Shown here: one piece after another, positions 44,434 to 52,509 of the stretch
Numbering within the stretch: the first letter of the stretch is position 1
How the letters are laid out: each line of letters starts with the position of its first letter
Assembly (NCBI RefSeq): GCF_014836945.1
Contig: NZ_JACSPX010000003.1
Coordinates: 117,156 to 181,155 of the forward strand
DNA: 64,000 nt
Source of the DNA: Microbacterium commune
GTDB taxonomy: Bacteria > Actinomycetota > Actinomycetes > Actinomycetales > Microbacteriaceae
Direction: 5' to 3'
Translations under genes and position numbers: made by a program
The notes under the pieces: model-generated
What the model saw: only the letters and a program-made list of their open reading frames with translations
Database searches by the model: none
What the model was told of the DNA's origin: nothing

Positions 44434-44937
44434 GTGGCGGCGGGTAAGCGCACGGCCCCTGAGGTCGAAGCGCAGGTTATCGACCTGGTAGAGGCTGGCA
44501 AGACCCGCCGCGAGGTCTCGGAGGCGACGGGGGTGTCGACACGTGTGATCACGCGCATCGTGCGCGATGCCCCCGGCGTCGAGTTCGCGATGATCGGCTC
44601 TGGGTCGTCGGGTACGGCGATGGCGATGGCGAAGGCGCGGAGGGTGCAGAGCGAGTATGCGCGGAACCGGCGGGCGGCGTTGTCCGAGCGCATCCTCGAT
44701 GCGACCGAGAAGACGCTCGATCTCCTCGACACGTGCACGGCTCCTCGGGAACGGCAGTTCCTGTCGCAGGCGCTCCGCAACCACGCGGCGGCATACGCCG
44801 ACCTCACGTCGCAGGATGCGAAGGCGGCACCGGACATGCAGGTGGTGGTGTCGATCTTCGACAGGTTCAATGCGAATGCGGAGGCGGTGATCGGCTCCAT
44901 GGCTCCGACGCCACGCCCAGGACTCATCCAGGAATAG
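44434..44937 (+). CDS. HTH-domain phage protein, possible terminase small subunit
   Basis: A 167-residue protein from GTG 44434. Residues 9-45 form a resolvase/Myb-like HTH (VEAQVIDLVEAGKTRREVSE, GVSTRVITRIVRDAPG). The rest is helical, with SERILDATEKTLDLLDTC and RERQFLSQALRNHAAAYADL. DNA-binding HTH plus helical oligomerisation region is the plan of phage small terminases, but a regulator is equally possible. Confidence 0.6.
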   Translation: MAAGKRTAPEVEAQVIDLVEAGKTRREVSEATGVSTRVITRIVRDAPGVEFAMIGSGSSGTAMAMAKARRVQSEYARNRRAALSERILDATEKTLDLLDTCTAPRERQFLSQALRNHAAAYADLTSQDAKAAPDMQVVVSIFDRFNANAEAVIGSMAPTPRPGLIQE

Positions 44938-44960
44938 GCTCCGCGCCTCTCCCTTGAATC

Positions 44961-45001
44961 GAGAAGGCCCGGCACCCCCTCAGAGGGCGTCGGGCCTTCT
45001 C
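44961..45001 (+). terminator. Terminator hairpin after the HTH gene
   Basis: An 11-bp perfect stem (GAGAAGGCCCG / CGGGCCTTCTC) with a partly paired 19-base loop, 24 bases after the stop at 44937. Confidence 0.85.
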
Positions 45002-45034
45002 CGTGTTCAGGAAGACCCCACTGGAGCCGGGGGA

Positions 45035-45994
45035 GTGTCCGTGGGAACAGGTACGCTCCTCAGCAAGCGGTGCGAACGGTGCGAGGGGAATAGGTGCGGG
45101 TTGGTTTCGAAGGTTGCAAAAGGATCTGTTGGACAGGACATCTGGGCGGGTGACCTGCGCGCGCTGCGTGGGCTTGTGAAGACTGCTGACGAACTTGCAG
45201 ATTACGTTCGCGACAAGCGGCAAGCGGTGATTGAGACAGGCAAGAACGAACGTCGCCGCGAGGCCCACGAGAGCTGGGCGTTCATGGGCGAAGAAGCAGC
45301 AGACGCGCGCTGGATCGAAGGTGAGCGAGACCTCCTAGAGAAATTCGATCGTGCCTCGGCGGTGGTCTTGGAGGTCGAGCAGCGTCGCTGGGCTCTGGTT
45401 TCATCCGGCGACCCGGAATCGGTGATGGCCGACATCGACGACCCCTCCGATGTCCGACGCATCAAGATCGAGCTCGCTGAGCGCTACTCCGCATTGTTAG
45501 GCGGCTACCGCCTCACAATCGAACTCGATGAGCGCCGCGTGCAAGCGGTATTTGAAGGCCCAGAAGCACACTGGATTGACCTTGTTGGTACTCGGCTTTC
45601 CGGCCAATTGAAACGCCAGCGGCCGTGGTACTGGTGGTTCCGTTCGAATGTGGCGCTATGGGTAGTCGGGGTCCCCGTGTGGCTGGTCGGGCTGATCCTC
45701 ACCCTTTGGCTAACAAACAACGGCGTAGAGCTTCTGGCCGCACTCGGAGTCAATCTGGTTTTCGTGATGCTCTTCTCCGCAGTTCCGATACGCCTCATTC
45801 AACGGCTGGTCCGGCCGTTCGAACTGGTGGAAGACGGAGAGAAGGTGAAGACGGCTCGCAGGCTGAAAGTTGTCGGCTCGGTGGTCGCCTGGGTTGTTGC
45901 TTCGATCGTGCTACCGATCGCTCTGATCTGGCTCAATCCGTCACTGCCGCAGACTGAACCGACCTCGACCAGCAGCGAGTCCGCCCAGAGGTGA
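45035..45994 (+). CDS. Hypothetical membrane protein with N-terminal Cys cluster
   Basis: About 319 residues if translation starts at GTG 45035 (GGAG eight bases upstream); TTG 45101 would remove the CERCEGNRC segment. The middle is soluble and helical (DELADYVRDKRQAVIETGK). Three hydrophobic helices lie at about residues 205-225, 230-255 and 280-300, the last before a Ser/Thr-rich tail. The family is unknown. Lower GC and different codon use mark it as foreign. Confidence 0.6.
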   Translation: MSVGTGTLLSKRCERCEGNRCGLVSKVAKGSVGQDIWAGDLRALRGLVKTADELADYVRDKRQAVIETGKNERRREAHESWAFMGEEAADARWIEGERDLLEKFDRASAVVLEVEQRRWALVSSGDPESVMADIDDPSDVRRIKIELAERYSALLGGYRLTIELDERRVQAVFEGPEAHWIDLVGTRLSGQLKRQRPWYWWFRSNVALWVVGVPVWLVGLILTLWLTNNGVELLAALGVNLVFVMLFSAVPIRLIQRLVRPFELVEDGEKVKTARRLKVVGSVVAWVVASIVLPIALIWLNPSLPQTEPTSTSSESAQR

Positions 45995-45998
45995 CCGC

Positions 45999-46154
45999 GT
46001 GGATGATTTCGAGCGCCAGCGGCAGCTGAGGGTCGAGCGTGACGCGCTCGCGTTCGACACGCCGAACTGCCCGACCTGTCTGCATCGGATGGAGCCCGCC
46101 GAGGTCGACGGTGAGCCAGTCTGGCGTTGTCCAGAATGCGGACGAATCGCTTAG
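45999..46154 (+). CDS. Small zinc-ribbon protein, 51 aa
   Basis: Starts at GTG 45999, four bases after the previous stop. It reads VDDFERQRQLRVERDAL, then CPTC (about residue 26) and CPEC (about residue 46), a four-Cys zinc ribbon. Such tiny proteins are frequent in actinophages. Its TAG and the TAA of the convergent gene share the tetranucleotide TTAG at 46151-46154. Confidence 0.55.
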   Translation: MDDFERQRQLRVERDALAFDTPNCPTCLHRMEPAEVDGEPVWRCPECGRIA

Positions 46155-46342
46155 CGCTGCGCCCGGCCGTCTGCGAACCCCTGCTCGTAGCCGAAGTCCA
46201 TGCCCTGTCGAAAGAACTCTCCACTGACCGCGTTGCGTGCTCCGTGGTTGGACGACGCCTCCGCGCCAGATGAAGTCCGGCAGCGTTCCCCGGGCTGTGC
46301 GCCGCAATAGTCGCAACCCACCTTCAACGTCAGATCGCTCAT
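46151..46342 (-). CDS. Small phage zinc-finger protein, 63 aa
   Basis: ATG 46342 follows a strong GAGGAG ribosome site. The N-terminal half has CDYCGAQPGERC followed by RTSSG and NHGARN, the Cx2C...C...H pattern common in small actinophage proteins. Minus strand, convergent with the zinc-ribbon gene. Confidence 0.7.
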   Translation of the reverse strand: MSDLTLKVGCDYCGAQPGERCRTSSGAEASSNHGARNAVSGEFFRQGMDFGYEQGFADGRAQR

Positions 46343-46474
46343 TTCCGTCTCCTCACGAGTCGCTCGATGACAGCCTAGGGCGGGGAGCGGCCCGATAGAC
46401 AGGGATCGGTTGCTCAGTCGGATGCACGTGCCGACACGGGTTCGCGGCGCGGCGCTGACGTCGGGGGCTCCGAA

Positions 46475-46480
46475 TAAGAT
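46475..46480 (+). promoter_or_regulatory. Candidate -10 box of the methyltransferase operon
   Basis: TAAGAT about 50 bases before GTG 46531. No good -35 is spaced correctly. The leader between them contains a short CCGGG/CCCGG hairpin and a GGGAG ribosome site. Confidence 0.35.
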
Positions 46481-46530
46481 CAGAGTGCCACCGGGGCATC
46501 CCGGCCAACCCCCGGGAGTGATCCAGCAAC

Positions 46531-47610
46531 GTGTCTCTCAACAGCAACCTCAGCGCAGCCAAGGTCGCGAAGGAAGATGAGTTCTACACAGAACTGTCGG
46601 ATATTGAGCGGGAACTCAAGCACTACAAGAAGCACTTCAAGGGCAAGGTCGTCTACCTCAACTGCGACGACCCCCGGGTCAGCAACTTCTTCCACTTCTT
46701 CAGCTACAACTTCGAGAAGCTCGGGCTGAAGAAGCTCATCGCCACGTGCTACAAGAGTCAGGACGTGGACCTGTTTAGCCAGAATGACGCCGAGGAAGCG
46801 GTCTACCTCGAATACGAAGGTGACAAGGACGGCGACCTCGTGCCCGGTCCAGATGAGATCGGGATCAAGCCGCTTCGCGGTGATGGTGACTTCCGGAGCC
46901 CGGAGAGCATCGAACTGCTCATGCAGGCCGACATCGTGGTGACTAACCCGCCGTTCTCGCTGTTCCGCCAGTTCGTGGCGCAGATGATGAAGTACGACAA
47001 GCAGTTCCTCATCGTCGGCAACCAGAACGCGATTAGCTACAAGGAGATCTTCGCCCTGATCAAGGCGAACAAGCTGTGGGTCGGGAACAACAGCGGCGAC
47101 ATGAAGTTCCGGGTTCCCGACTACTACGAACCTCGCGAGACCCGGTTCTGGATCGACGATGACGGGCAGAAGTGGCGCAGCCTCGGGAACGCGTGCTGGT
47201 TCACCAACATGGATTTCAGCAAGCGTCACGAAGACCTCGTGCTCTACAAGCGCTACAACGCAGAGGACTACCCGGCCTACGACAACTACGACGCAATCGA
47301 AGTTTCGAAGGTCGTGGAGATCCCCATGGACTTCGACGGCGTGATGGGGGTGCCGCTGACATTCCTCAACCAGTACAACCCCGACCAGTTCGAGATCGTC
47401 GGACTGAGCGGCACCGACTATCCCATGACCAAGCGGTACGGCAAGAAGGAGCGCGTCGTGGACGGCGTGCGCAAGAAGTCCAACACGGGGACCCTCGGTT
47501 GCGTGATCCGCACCGACTCATTCGGACCTGGCACCCACTTCGACGTCGGGTATCCAGTGAAGGGGATTTACCGACGCCTGTTCATTCGCCGCAAGGAAGC
47601 CACCGCATGA
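46531..47610 (+). CDS. EcoRI-family adenine-specific DNA methyltransferase
   Basis: A 359-residue N6-adenine methyltransferase. It begins with the family's typical AKVAKEDEFYTELSDIERELKHY in two parts, and the catalytic motif IV is NPPFSLFRQF at about residue 140. VYLNCDDP (about 45-52) is the SAM-binding region, and TFLNQYNPDQFEIVG lies in the C-terminal part. The EcoRI_methylase family includes many orphan or accessory enzymes without an EcoRI-like nuclease. Here the stop overlaps a DUF262-HNH gene (ATGA), so methylation probably marks self-DNA for that nuclease. Confidence 0.9.
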   Translation: MSLNSNLSAAKVAKEDEFYTELSDIERELKHYKKHFKGKVVYLNCDDPRVSNFFHFFSYNFEKLGLKKLIATCYKSQDVDLFSQNDAEEAVYLEYEGDKDGDLVPGPDEIGIKPLRGDGDFRSPESIELLMQADIVVTNPPFSLFRQFVAQMMKYDKQFLIVGNQNAISYKEIFALIKANKLWVGNNSGDMKFRVPDYYEPRETRFWIDDDGQKWRSLGNACWFTNMDFSKRHEDLVLYKRYNAEDYPAYDNYDAIEVSKVVEIPMDFDGVMGVPLTFLNQYNPDQFEIVGLSGTDYPMTKRYGKKERVVDGVRKKSNTGTLGCVIRTDSFGPGTHFDVGYPVKGIYRRLFIRRKEATA

Positions 47611-48713
47611 AGATGACCATCGAACCCACCAAGATCACCGTCCGCGAACTCACCGAGGACTACGAAGACAACGCCGAGGCCGGGGTGGTCGGGTACAAGG
47701 GCAAGCTCGACATTCGCCCGCCGTACCAGCGCGAGTTCGTCTATAAGGACAAGCAGCGCGACGCGGTTATCGACACGCTCATCAAGGGCTACCCGCTCAA
47801 CGTCATGTACTGGGCCGTCCGTGACGACGTGCCTGACGACGACGAGCGTATCTACGAGGTGATGGACGGCCAGCAGCGCACCATCAGCATCTGCCAGTAC
47901 GTCGATGGCGACTTCGCGTTCGAGGGACGTTACTTCCACAACCTCCAGCCGGATGAGAAAGACCAGATCCTCGACTATGAGCTGACCGTCTATCTCTGCT
48001 CGGGTCCTGCCAGCGAGAAGCTCGCCTGGTTCGAGACCATCAACATCGCGGGGGAGGAGCTCACCCAGCAGGAGCTCCGGAACGCAGTGTTCGCCGGTCC
48101 GTGGGTGTCATCCGCGAAAGGATATTTCAGCAAGAGCGGGTGCCCCGCCTACGGGCTCGGGAGCAAGTACGTGACGGGCGAGCTGAACCGCCAGGCGTAC
48201 CTGGAGACGACGCTCAAGTGGATCAACGACGGCGACGTCAAGGGCTACATGGCCACCCACCAGCACGACGCGAACGCACTCGACCTATGGCTCTACTTCC
48301 AGGGCGTCATCACCTGGGCCGAGGCGACGTTCCCGGTCTACCGCGCGCCGATGAAGGGCGTGCCGTGGGGCGAGCTCTACAACGCGCATAAGGGGACCAC
48401 CTCGGATGCGGCGGCGCTCGAAGTCGAGGTGGCGCGGCTGATGCAGGACGAGGACGTGACTCGCAAGAAGGGCATCTACTCGTACGTGCTCGACGGCCAG
48501 GAGAAGCACCTCAGCATCCGCGCGTTCACGCCGAACCAGAAACGCGAAGCGTACGAGCGGCAGAAGGGAATCTGTCCGTTCTGCAATGAGCAATTCGAGT
48601 TCAACGAGATGCACGCCGACCACATCAAGCCGTGGCACAAGGGTGGGAAGACCGAGGCGTCGAACTGTCAGATGCTCTGCATCACCGACAACCTCAGCAA
48701 GGGTGGGCACTAG
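47607..48713 (+). CDS. DUF262-HNH nuclease, probable restriction partner
   Basis: A 368-residue protein in two parts. Residues 1-250: DUF262, a ParB/Srx-like fold, with the motif MDGQQRTISI (about residue 88) and RPPYQREFVY. Residues 318-362: HNH endonuclease with CPFCNEQF, MHADHIKPWHKGGKTEASN and LCITDN. DUF262 with an HNH-type domain is the architecture of GmrSD-like and SspE-like defence nucleases. Fusion to a standard HNH and translational coupling to an EcoRI-family methyltransferase suggest a restriction-modification or related system. Confidence 0.88.
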   Translation: MKMTIEPTKITVRELTEDYEDNAEAGVVGYKGKLDIRPPYQREFVYKDKQRDAVIDTLIKGYPLNVMYWAVRDDVPDDDERIYEVMDGQQRTISICQYVDGDFAFEGRYFHNLQPDEKDQILDYELTVYLCSGPASEKLAWFETINIAGEELTQQELRNAVFAGPWVSSAKGYFSKSGCPAYGLGSKYVTGELNRQAYLETTLKWINDGDVKGYMATHQHDANALDLWLYFQGVITWAEATFPVYRAPMKGVPWGELYNAHKGTTSDAAALEVEVARLMQDEDVTRKKGIYSYVLDGQEKHLSIRAFTPNQKREAYERQKGICPFCNEQFEFNEMHADHIKPWHKGGKTEASNCQMLCITDNLSKGGH

Positions 48714-48718
48714 GAACG

Positions 48719-49546
48719 ATGCGGGTCGCTTACGTCGATGACACAAAGCAGCGCGGACGTCGGCGCGGTATGGGCAAGTTGGTCGCCTTGGGTGCGGCGA
48801 TCTTTGACGAGGACCAGATCCAGCCGTTCGCACAAGCGTTTCGGACCCTCTACGAGGAGTTCGAGGTCCCGCACGACGTCGAATTGAAGTGGTCTAACCC
48901 TCAGGGCAGGAACTGGTGGGCTGAGTCCGACGAGAACAAGGCGAAGCAGACTCCCATGCGGGAGCGAGTGCTGAAGCTTGCGCACGAGCACGGCGTGCGC
49001 GTGGTCGTCGTCATCTGGGACCTCGACGGCGGTGTCGCACGGGCTGGCGGCGAGGAGCCCGAGGACGCTGTGATCACGTTCATGTTTGAACGCATCTCGG
49101 CGCAGCTGGAGAACGCTGATCAGCGCGGAATGATCGTCTTCGACAAGCCTGGGGGACACCATCGGGACGAAGCCAACTGGCTCACTGGACGCGCAGAAAT
49201 GGTGCGCCTCGGTACGGAGTACGTGAAGCCCAATGCGATCGTTACCCAGATCTTGACCGCACCCTCGCACCTCCACCCGCACTTGCAACTTGCAGATCTT
49301 GTCGCTGGAAGCGTCACAGCAGCGATCTCAGGCAACCGGTTCGGGCTGGACCTCATACCTCTCATCAAGCCGATGATGTGCGTGAACTGGCGCGGTTACA
49401 TAGGCGGCACCGGGTTGAAGCTCTACCCGGATGGGCTCAACAACTTGAACCACTGGGTTCTCGACGAAGATTCCTTCACTCGGGGAGCGGGTGGGGTTTC
49501 ACTTCCGTACGCGAGCTGGCGCTACGCGGCTGACGATGGACTCTAA
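48719..49546 (+). CDS. DUF3800 protein
   Basis: A 275-residue protein, five bases after the nuclease gene. DUF3800 shows a nuclease-like pattern of acidic residues: YVDDTKQ at the N-terminus, IVFDKPGG in the middle (about residue 140) and QLADLVAGSV (about residue 190) near the end, as in RNase H-fold enzymes. DUF3800 genes occur in mobile elements and defence loci, and several predicted RNA motifs have been reported beside them. Here a folded RNA follows about 255 bases after the stop. Activity is unproven. Confidence 0.85.
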   Translation: MRVAYVDDTKQRGRRRGMGKLVALGAAIFDEDQIQPFAQAFRTLYEEFEVPHDVELKWSNPQGRNWWAESDENKAKQTPMRERVLKLAHEHGVRVVVVIWDLDGGVARAGGEEPEDAVITFMFERISAQLENADQRGMIVFDKPGGHHRDEANWLTGRAEMVRLGTEYVKPNAIVTQILTAPSHLHPHLQLADLVAGSVTAAISGNRFGLDLIPLIKPMMCVNWRGYIGGTGLKLYPDGLNNLNHWVLDEDSFTRGAGGVSLPYASWRYAADDGL

Positions 49547-49553
49547 TTAGCCA

Positions 49554-49589
49554 GGCTTCCTGCAGGGACGGGCGTTCCCGCTGCAAGCC
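49554..49589 (+). terminator. Hairpin after the DUF3800 gene
   Basis: An imperfect stem GGCTT..GCAGGGA / TCCC.CTGCAAGCC beginning seven bases after the stop at 49546, with a three-base bulge. Plausible terminator of the cargo operon. Confidence 0.5.
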
Positions 49590-49686
49590 AGTAGCGACGT
49601 GGTTCCTCCAAAACGCCAGGCCAGGACCATAAAATGGACTCGGAGTCACTGAGGTGGACGTGAGACACCCGCCGCGAACCCTGATG

Positions 49687-49720
49687 CGAGCCCCCCGGTG
49701 CCTGAGGCTCGGGGGTCTCG
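49687..49720 (+). terminator. Second hairpin upstream of the structured RNA
   Basis: An 11-bp stem with one mismatch (CGAGCCCCCCG / CGGGGGTCTCG) and a partly paired GCCTGAGGC loop. It lies between the cargo operon and the next promoter and would insulate the RNA from read-through. Confidence 0.6.
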
Positions 49721-49766
49721 CTGCATCTACGAGTCGAATGCGACACGCCGACGAGTACTCCGCTCA

Positions 49767-49795
49767 TTCTTCGCCGGGTACTCGGCTGATAGAAT
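49767..49795 (+). promoter_or_regulatory. Promoter of the structured RNA
   Basis: TAGAAT (49790-49795) as -10, with TTCTTC (49767-49772) at a 17-base spacing as a partial -35. Transcription would start near 49802, just before the first hairpin. Confidence 0.5.
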
Positions 49796-49801
49796 GGAAT
49801 A

Positions 49802-49955
49802 GGAAGACGGCGCTAAGCGCCAAAAAACGAGAAAGAGACTTCACCTCCAGGCGTAGGTGAAGGCGAAGGGGCCCGGCACCGCAGACCGGCAGCGAAGCAC
49901 CGTCGGGTGCCGTAGCTAGACGCCAGGGCCTTGGGGTTCTGACTCTTGTCTCGTT
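49802..49955 (+). ncRNA. Structured RNA downstream of DUF3800 gene (sRNA or leader)
   Basis: Non-coding and strongly folded. A small hairpin GGCGC-TAA-GCGCC (49809-49821) is followed by a closing stem P1 formed by 49826-49837 and 49943-49955 (12 pairs, one bulged G) across more than 100 bases. Inside P1 are P2 (CTTCACCT at 49839-49846 with AGGTGAAG at 49855-49862) and P3 (AAGG..CCC at 49866-49874 with GGGCCTT at 49926-49932), which holds an inner stem GGCACC/GGTGCC (49875-49880/49906-49911) and a further GAC.GG/CCGTC helix. A three-way-junction layout. I cannot name the class. Confidence 0.65.
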
Positions 49956-50083
49956 CAACACTTCATTCTGACGTCCCGGCTCACTGGGACGTTCGCCCGC
50001 TCCCGGCAGACGACGTAGCTCGCCTCCTGCAGCTGATGTTTGCGCCGATCGCTGATGCACCCGAGCAGGTGCAGTCGGCATGA
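49946..50083 (+). CDS. Possible small phage gene, 45 aa
   Basis: From TTG 49946 the frame reads LSRSTLHSDVPAHWDVRPLP and continues to a TGA that overlaps the next ATG (ATGA). Codon use is plausible and a GGGG lies about 10 bases upstream. The start codon falls in the 3' strand of the RNA stem P1, so folding could control it. Weak evidence otherwise. Confidence 0.35.
   Translation: MSRSTLHSDVPAHWDVRPLPADDVARLLQLMFAPIADAPEQVQSA
49971..49992 (+). terminator. Hairpin ACGTCCC/GGGACGT
   Basis: A 7-bp perfect stem with an eight-base loop just after the structured RNA. If the RNA is a free sRNA this could end it. It also lies inside the possible 45-residue gene, so its role is open. Confidence 0.4.
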
Positions 50084-50229
50084 GCACCATCCATCACCCG
50101 CGCCACCTGCGCCGGTTCCTCCCGGGCAAGCCCGATGCCGAGACGGCGTTCTGGCTCACCGTATGCGGGGCCGCGTGCCTGTCCGGGCCCATCCTCGAAG
50201 CGGTACTCATCCAGGTGGTGATCCGCTGA
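50080..50229 (+). CDS. Small membrane protein, 49 aa
   Basis: ATG 50080 overlaps the upstream stop and its TGA overlaps the primase ATG at 50229. A basic His/Arg-rich N-terminus precedes one hydrophobic helix (AFWLTVCGAACLSGPILEAV). The double coupling suggests a real gene of the replication operon. No family recognised. Confidence 0.55.
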   Translation: MSTIHHPRHLRRFLPGKPDAETAFWLTVCGAACLSGPILEAVLIQVVIR

Positions 50230-52249
50230 TGGTTCGGCTCCCACCTGAGATCGCAGAGCGTGTCGGCGGCGGCTCAGATCCAGATGCGCTAGCTTCCGCC
50301 CTCCGGTGGGCGGGAGAGGGCTGGCCGGTCTTTCCGCTCCGAGCTGGTGACAAGACACCCGCGATCGCGAGTCGGCATCCGAAGGGCTCGAAGGAGCGTG
50401 CGGAGTGTACCGGCCAGTGCGGCAAGCTCGGCCACGGCGTACACGACGCCAGCCGAGACCCCGAGAAGATCCGCCGGATGTTCGAAGGCAGACCGGACGC
50501 GAACGTCGGAGGTGCGACGACTGATCGCCTCGTGGTCGATCTCGACCTGAACCACGGCGGCGCTCCGGTGCGCGAGCTTCCGGCCACCCGCGTTCACGAG
50601 AGCGGACGGGGCAACGGCAACACGCACCGCGTCTACCGGCTGGGATCGTCCAACCTCGCGCGCCTCGCAAAATCTGCACCGCTCGCTCCGGGCGTGGACC
50701 TCCGGGCTGGTCCCGGAGCGCCGTGGTCGTGCCGGGGTCGATTCACCCAGCAACGGGTAAGCCGTACACGGTGGCCGATGAGCGGCCTGAGCACGACCTG
50801 ACCGACGACGACGTGCGCGCGATCTGGTCCGCCTACGGCGCGACGCTGCCGGGCGCAGGCTCCCCGACCCGTTCCCATGACCTCCCGGTAGGCGGCGTGC
50901 GCCTCGGCGGCTCGAACATCGTCGAGCTTCTCTCGAACCCACCCGCACGCCGGGAGGGGCAGACCAACGACTGGCTGACTAAGATCTCCGGACACTACGC
51001 CCACCAGTACCGCGACCGCCGCGACCTCTACGAACTCCACGTCCGGATCGCCGCCTCGATGGTCGATCCCAACTACGAGGACACCGAGACGGTCATGGAC
51101 TCGATCTGGGGGAGTGAGCAGGCGAAGCCGACCCCGGCGGACGAACGCGAGCAGCGGATCGCGGAGCGTGTTGAAGCAAAGCTCATCGAGCATGAGGCGA
51201 AGATCGCGTTCGGCCGTGCACTCGCTGAACTCGACCCGTCGGCACCCTTCGACCTCGGCACGCTGGAGGAAGTGCTGGCCCGCCCCGAGCAGGAGCAATT
51301 CCGGATCGACGGGCTGATGCTGGCGGATGGCTTCACGTCCATCGTCGCTCAGCGCAAGACAGGCAAGACCACGCTCAACCTGAACATGGCGGATGCGCTG
51401 CTGTCTGGTCGCGACTTCCTGGGCAGGTTTCCTGTGACACCCGTCGACGGGACGGTAGCGATCCTCAACTACGAGGTGAGTGGTCATCAGCTAGGCCTCT
51501 GGGCCGACAAGGTGGGCGTCGACCGGAAGCGCCTCATCCTGGTGAACATTCGCGGTCGCCGCAACCCGCTCAGTCACGAGCAGGATCGCGCCGAGCTCGT
51601 AAAGCAGCTTCGCGGGTACGGCGTCGAGTCGCTGTTCATCGACCCGTTCAGCAGGGCCTTCTATGGCGAGTCGCAGCAGGACAACACCCAGGTGCAGGCA
51701 TTCCTGAACGACCTGGATGTGTTCGCTCGCGAAGAGGTGGGCGTCCGTGACGTGATCCTCAACGTTCACGCCGGGTGGAACGGGAACCGGTCACGCGGTG
51801 CGTCCGCGTTGGAAGATCATCCCGACTCGATTATCTGGCTCCGCAAGAACGAGGACGACGGCGACAACGGCCCCCGCTTCCTCTCCGCACTCGGCCGCGA
51901 TGTCGACGTGGACGAGGACCAGCTCGGGTTCGACCACTCAACACAGCGGCTGAGCCTCACGGGCCTCGGGTCGCGGCAGCAGGCGAAGCGCGAGCAGAAG
52001 AGCAACGACCTGGAAGCTCCGATCCTCGCCGCCGTCCGGCACGACCCGGGCGTGAACACCACGCATATCGAGAAGCGACTACGCGAGCAGCAAGTGCGGT
52101 TCCAGAACGGAGACGTGAACCGGGCGCTCAAGGCGATGGACGAGGCAGGGACGATCCGACGCGAGAAGGGTCAGTACGGAGCGATCCGGAACTACCCGGC
52201 GGCGGACTCTCTGACGATGCCGAAGGGAGCATCCGGCGATGACTTCTGA
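50229..52249 (+). pseudogene. Bifunctional primase-polymerase / RecA-like ATPase, frameshifted
   Basis: Two overlapping frames make one protein of about 673 residues. From ATG 50229: Prim-Pol domain with LRWAGEGWPVFPL, a Cys/His insert (CTGQCGKLGH) and the catalytic acidic motif VVDLDLNHGG. Near 50,715-50,720 the frame must shift by -1: the first reading gives LRAGPGAPWSC, while the second continues VVVPGSIHPATGKPYT, which is the expected family sequence. The second frame (to 52249) carries a RecA/AAA_25 ATPase with Walker A VAQRKTGKTTLNL and a C-terminal winged-helix region. Equivalent to a one-base deletion. Replicase of the element. Confidence 0.82.
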
Positions 52250-52252
52250 GCA

Positions 52253-52385
52253 GATGTCCCCCGAATAGTCCCCCGCGCCAGGTTCCCCCAGGTTCCCCCG
52301 CGCTAATCCGCCGCGTCATGACGCGGTTCCCCCAATATCCCCCGGGGTCCCCGCCAGTTCCCCCACCGATGTCCCCCAGGGTCCT
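52253..52385. repeat. C-rich iteron-like cluster, possible replication origin
   Basis: At least eight short copies of the type GTTCCCCC, GTCCCCC or ATCCCCC occur within about 130 bases directly after the replicase gene. A perfect 16-bp palindrome CCGCGTCATGACGCGG (52311-52326) sits among them. Repeats plus dyad beside a primase-helicase gene are typical of plasmid/phage origins. The minus strand could also form G-quadruplexes. Confidence 0.55.
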
Positions 52386-52403
52386 TATGGACCCCGGGGG
52401 GAC
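52371..52403. terminator. Long hairpin at the end of the C-rich repeats
   Basis: Arms GTCCCCCAGGGTCC and GGACCCCGGGGGGAC pair over about 13 bp with one mismatch around a TTAT loop. It may end replicase transcription or form part of the origin. Confidence 0.5.
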
Positions 52404-52509
52404 GGGGCACCCCGGAGAGACACCAACAGTGGCCGAGAGACGACCGACCGCTGACCATGCCGACCCTTCCCAGCTTTCCCAATCTTTCGCGCGCGATGGA
52501 GGCGCTCTC

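Noticed and set aside
44954..45034. Upstream start (44954) for the Cys-containing membrane protein
   Set aside because: It would read through the strong terminator hairpin at 44961-45001 and lacks a ribosome site; GTG 45035 has one.
50229..52249. Programmed -1 ribosomal frameshift in the primase gene
   Set aside because: No X-XXY-YYZ heptamer or obvious pseudoknot at the joint; a one-base deletion explains it better.
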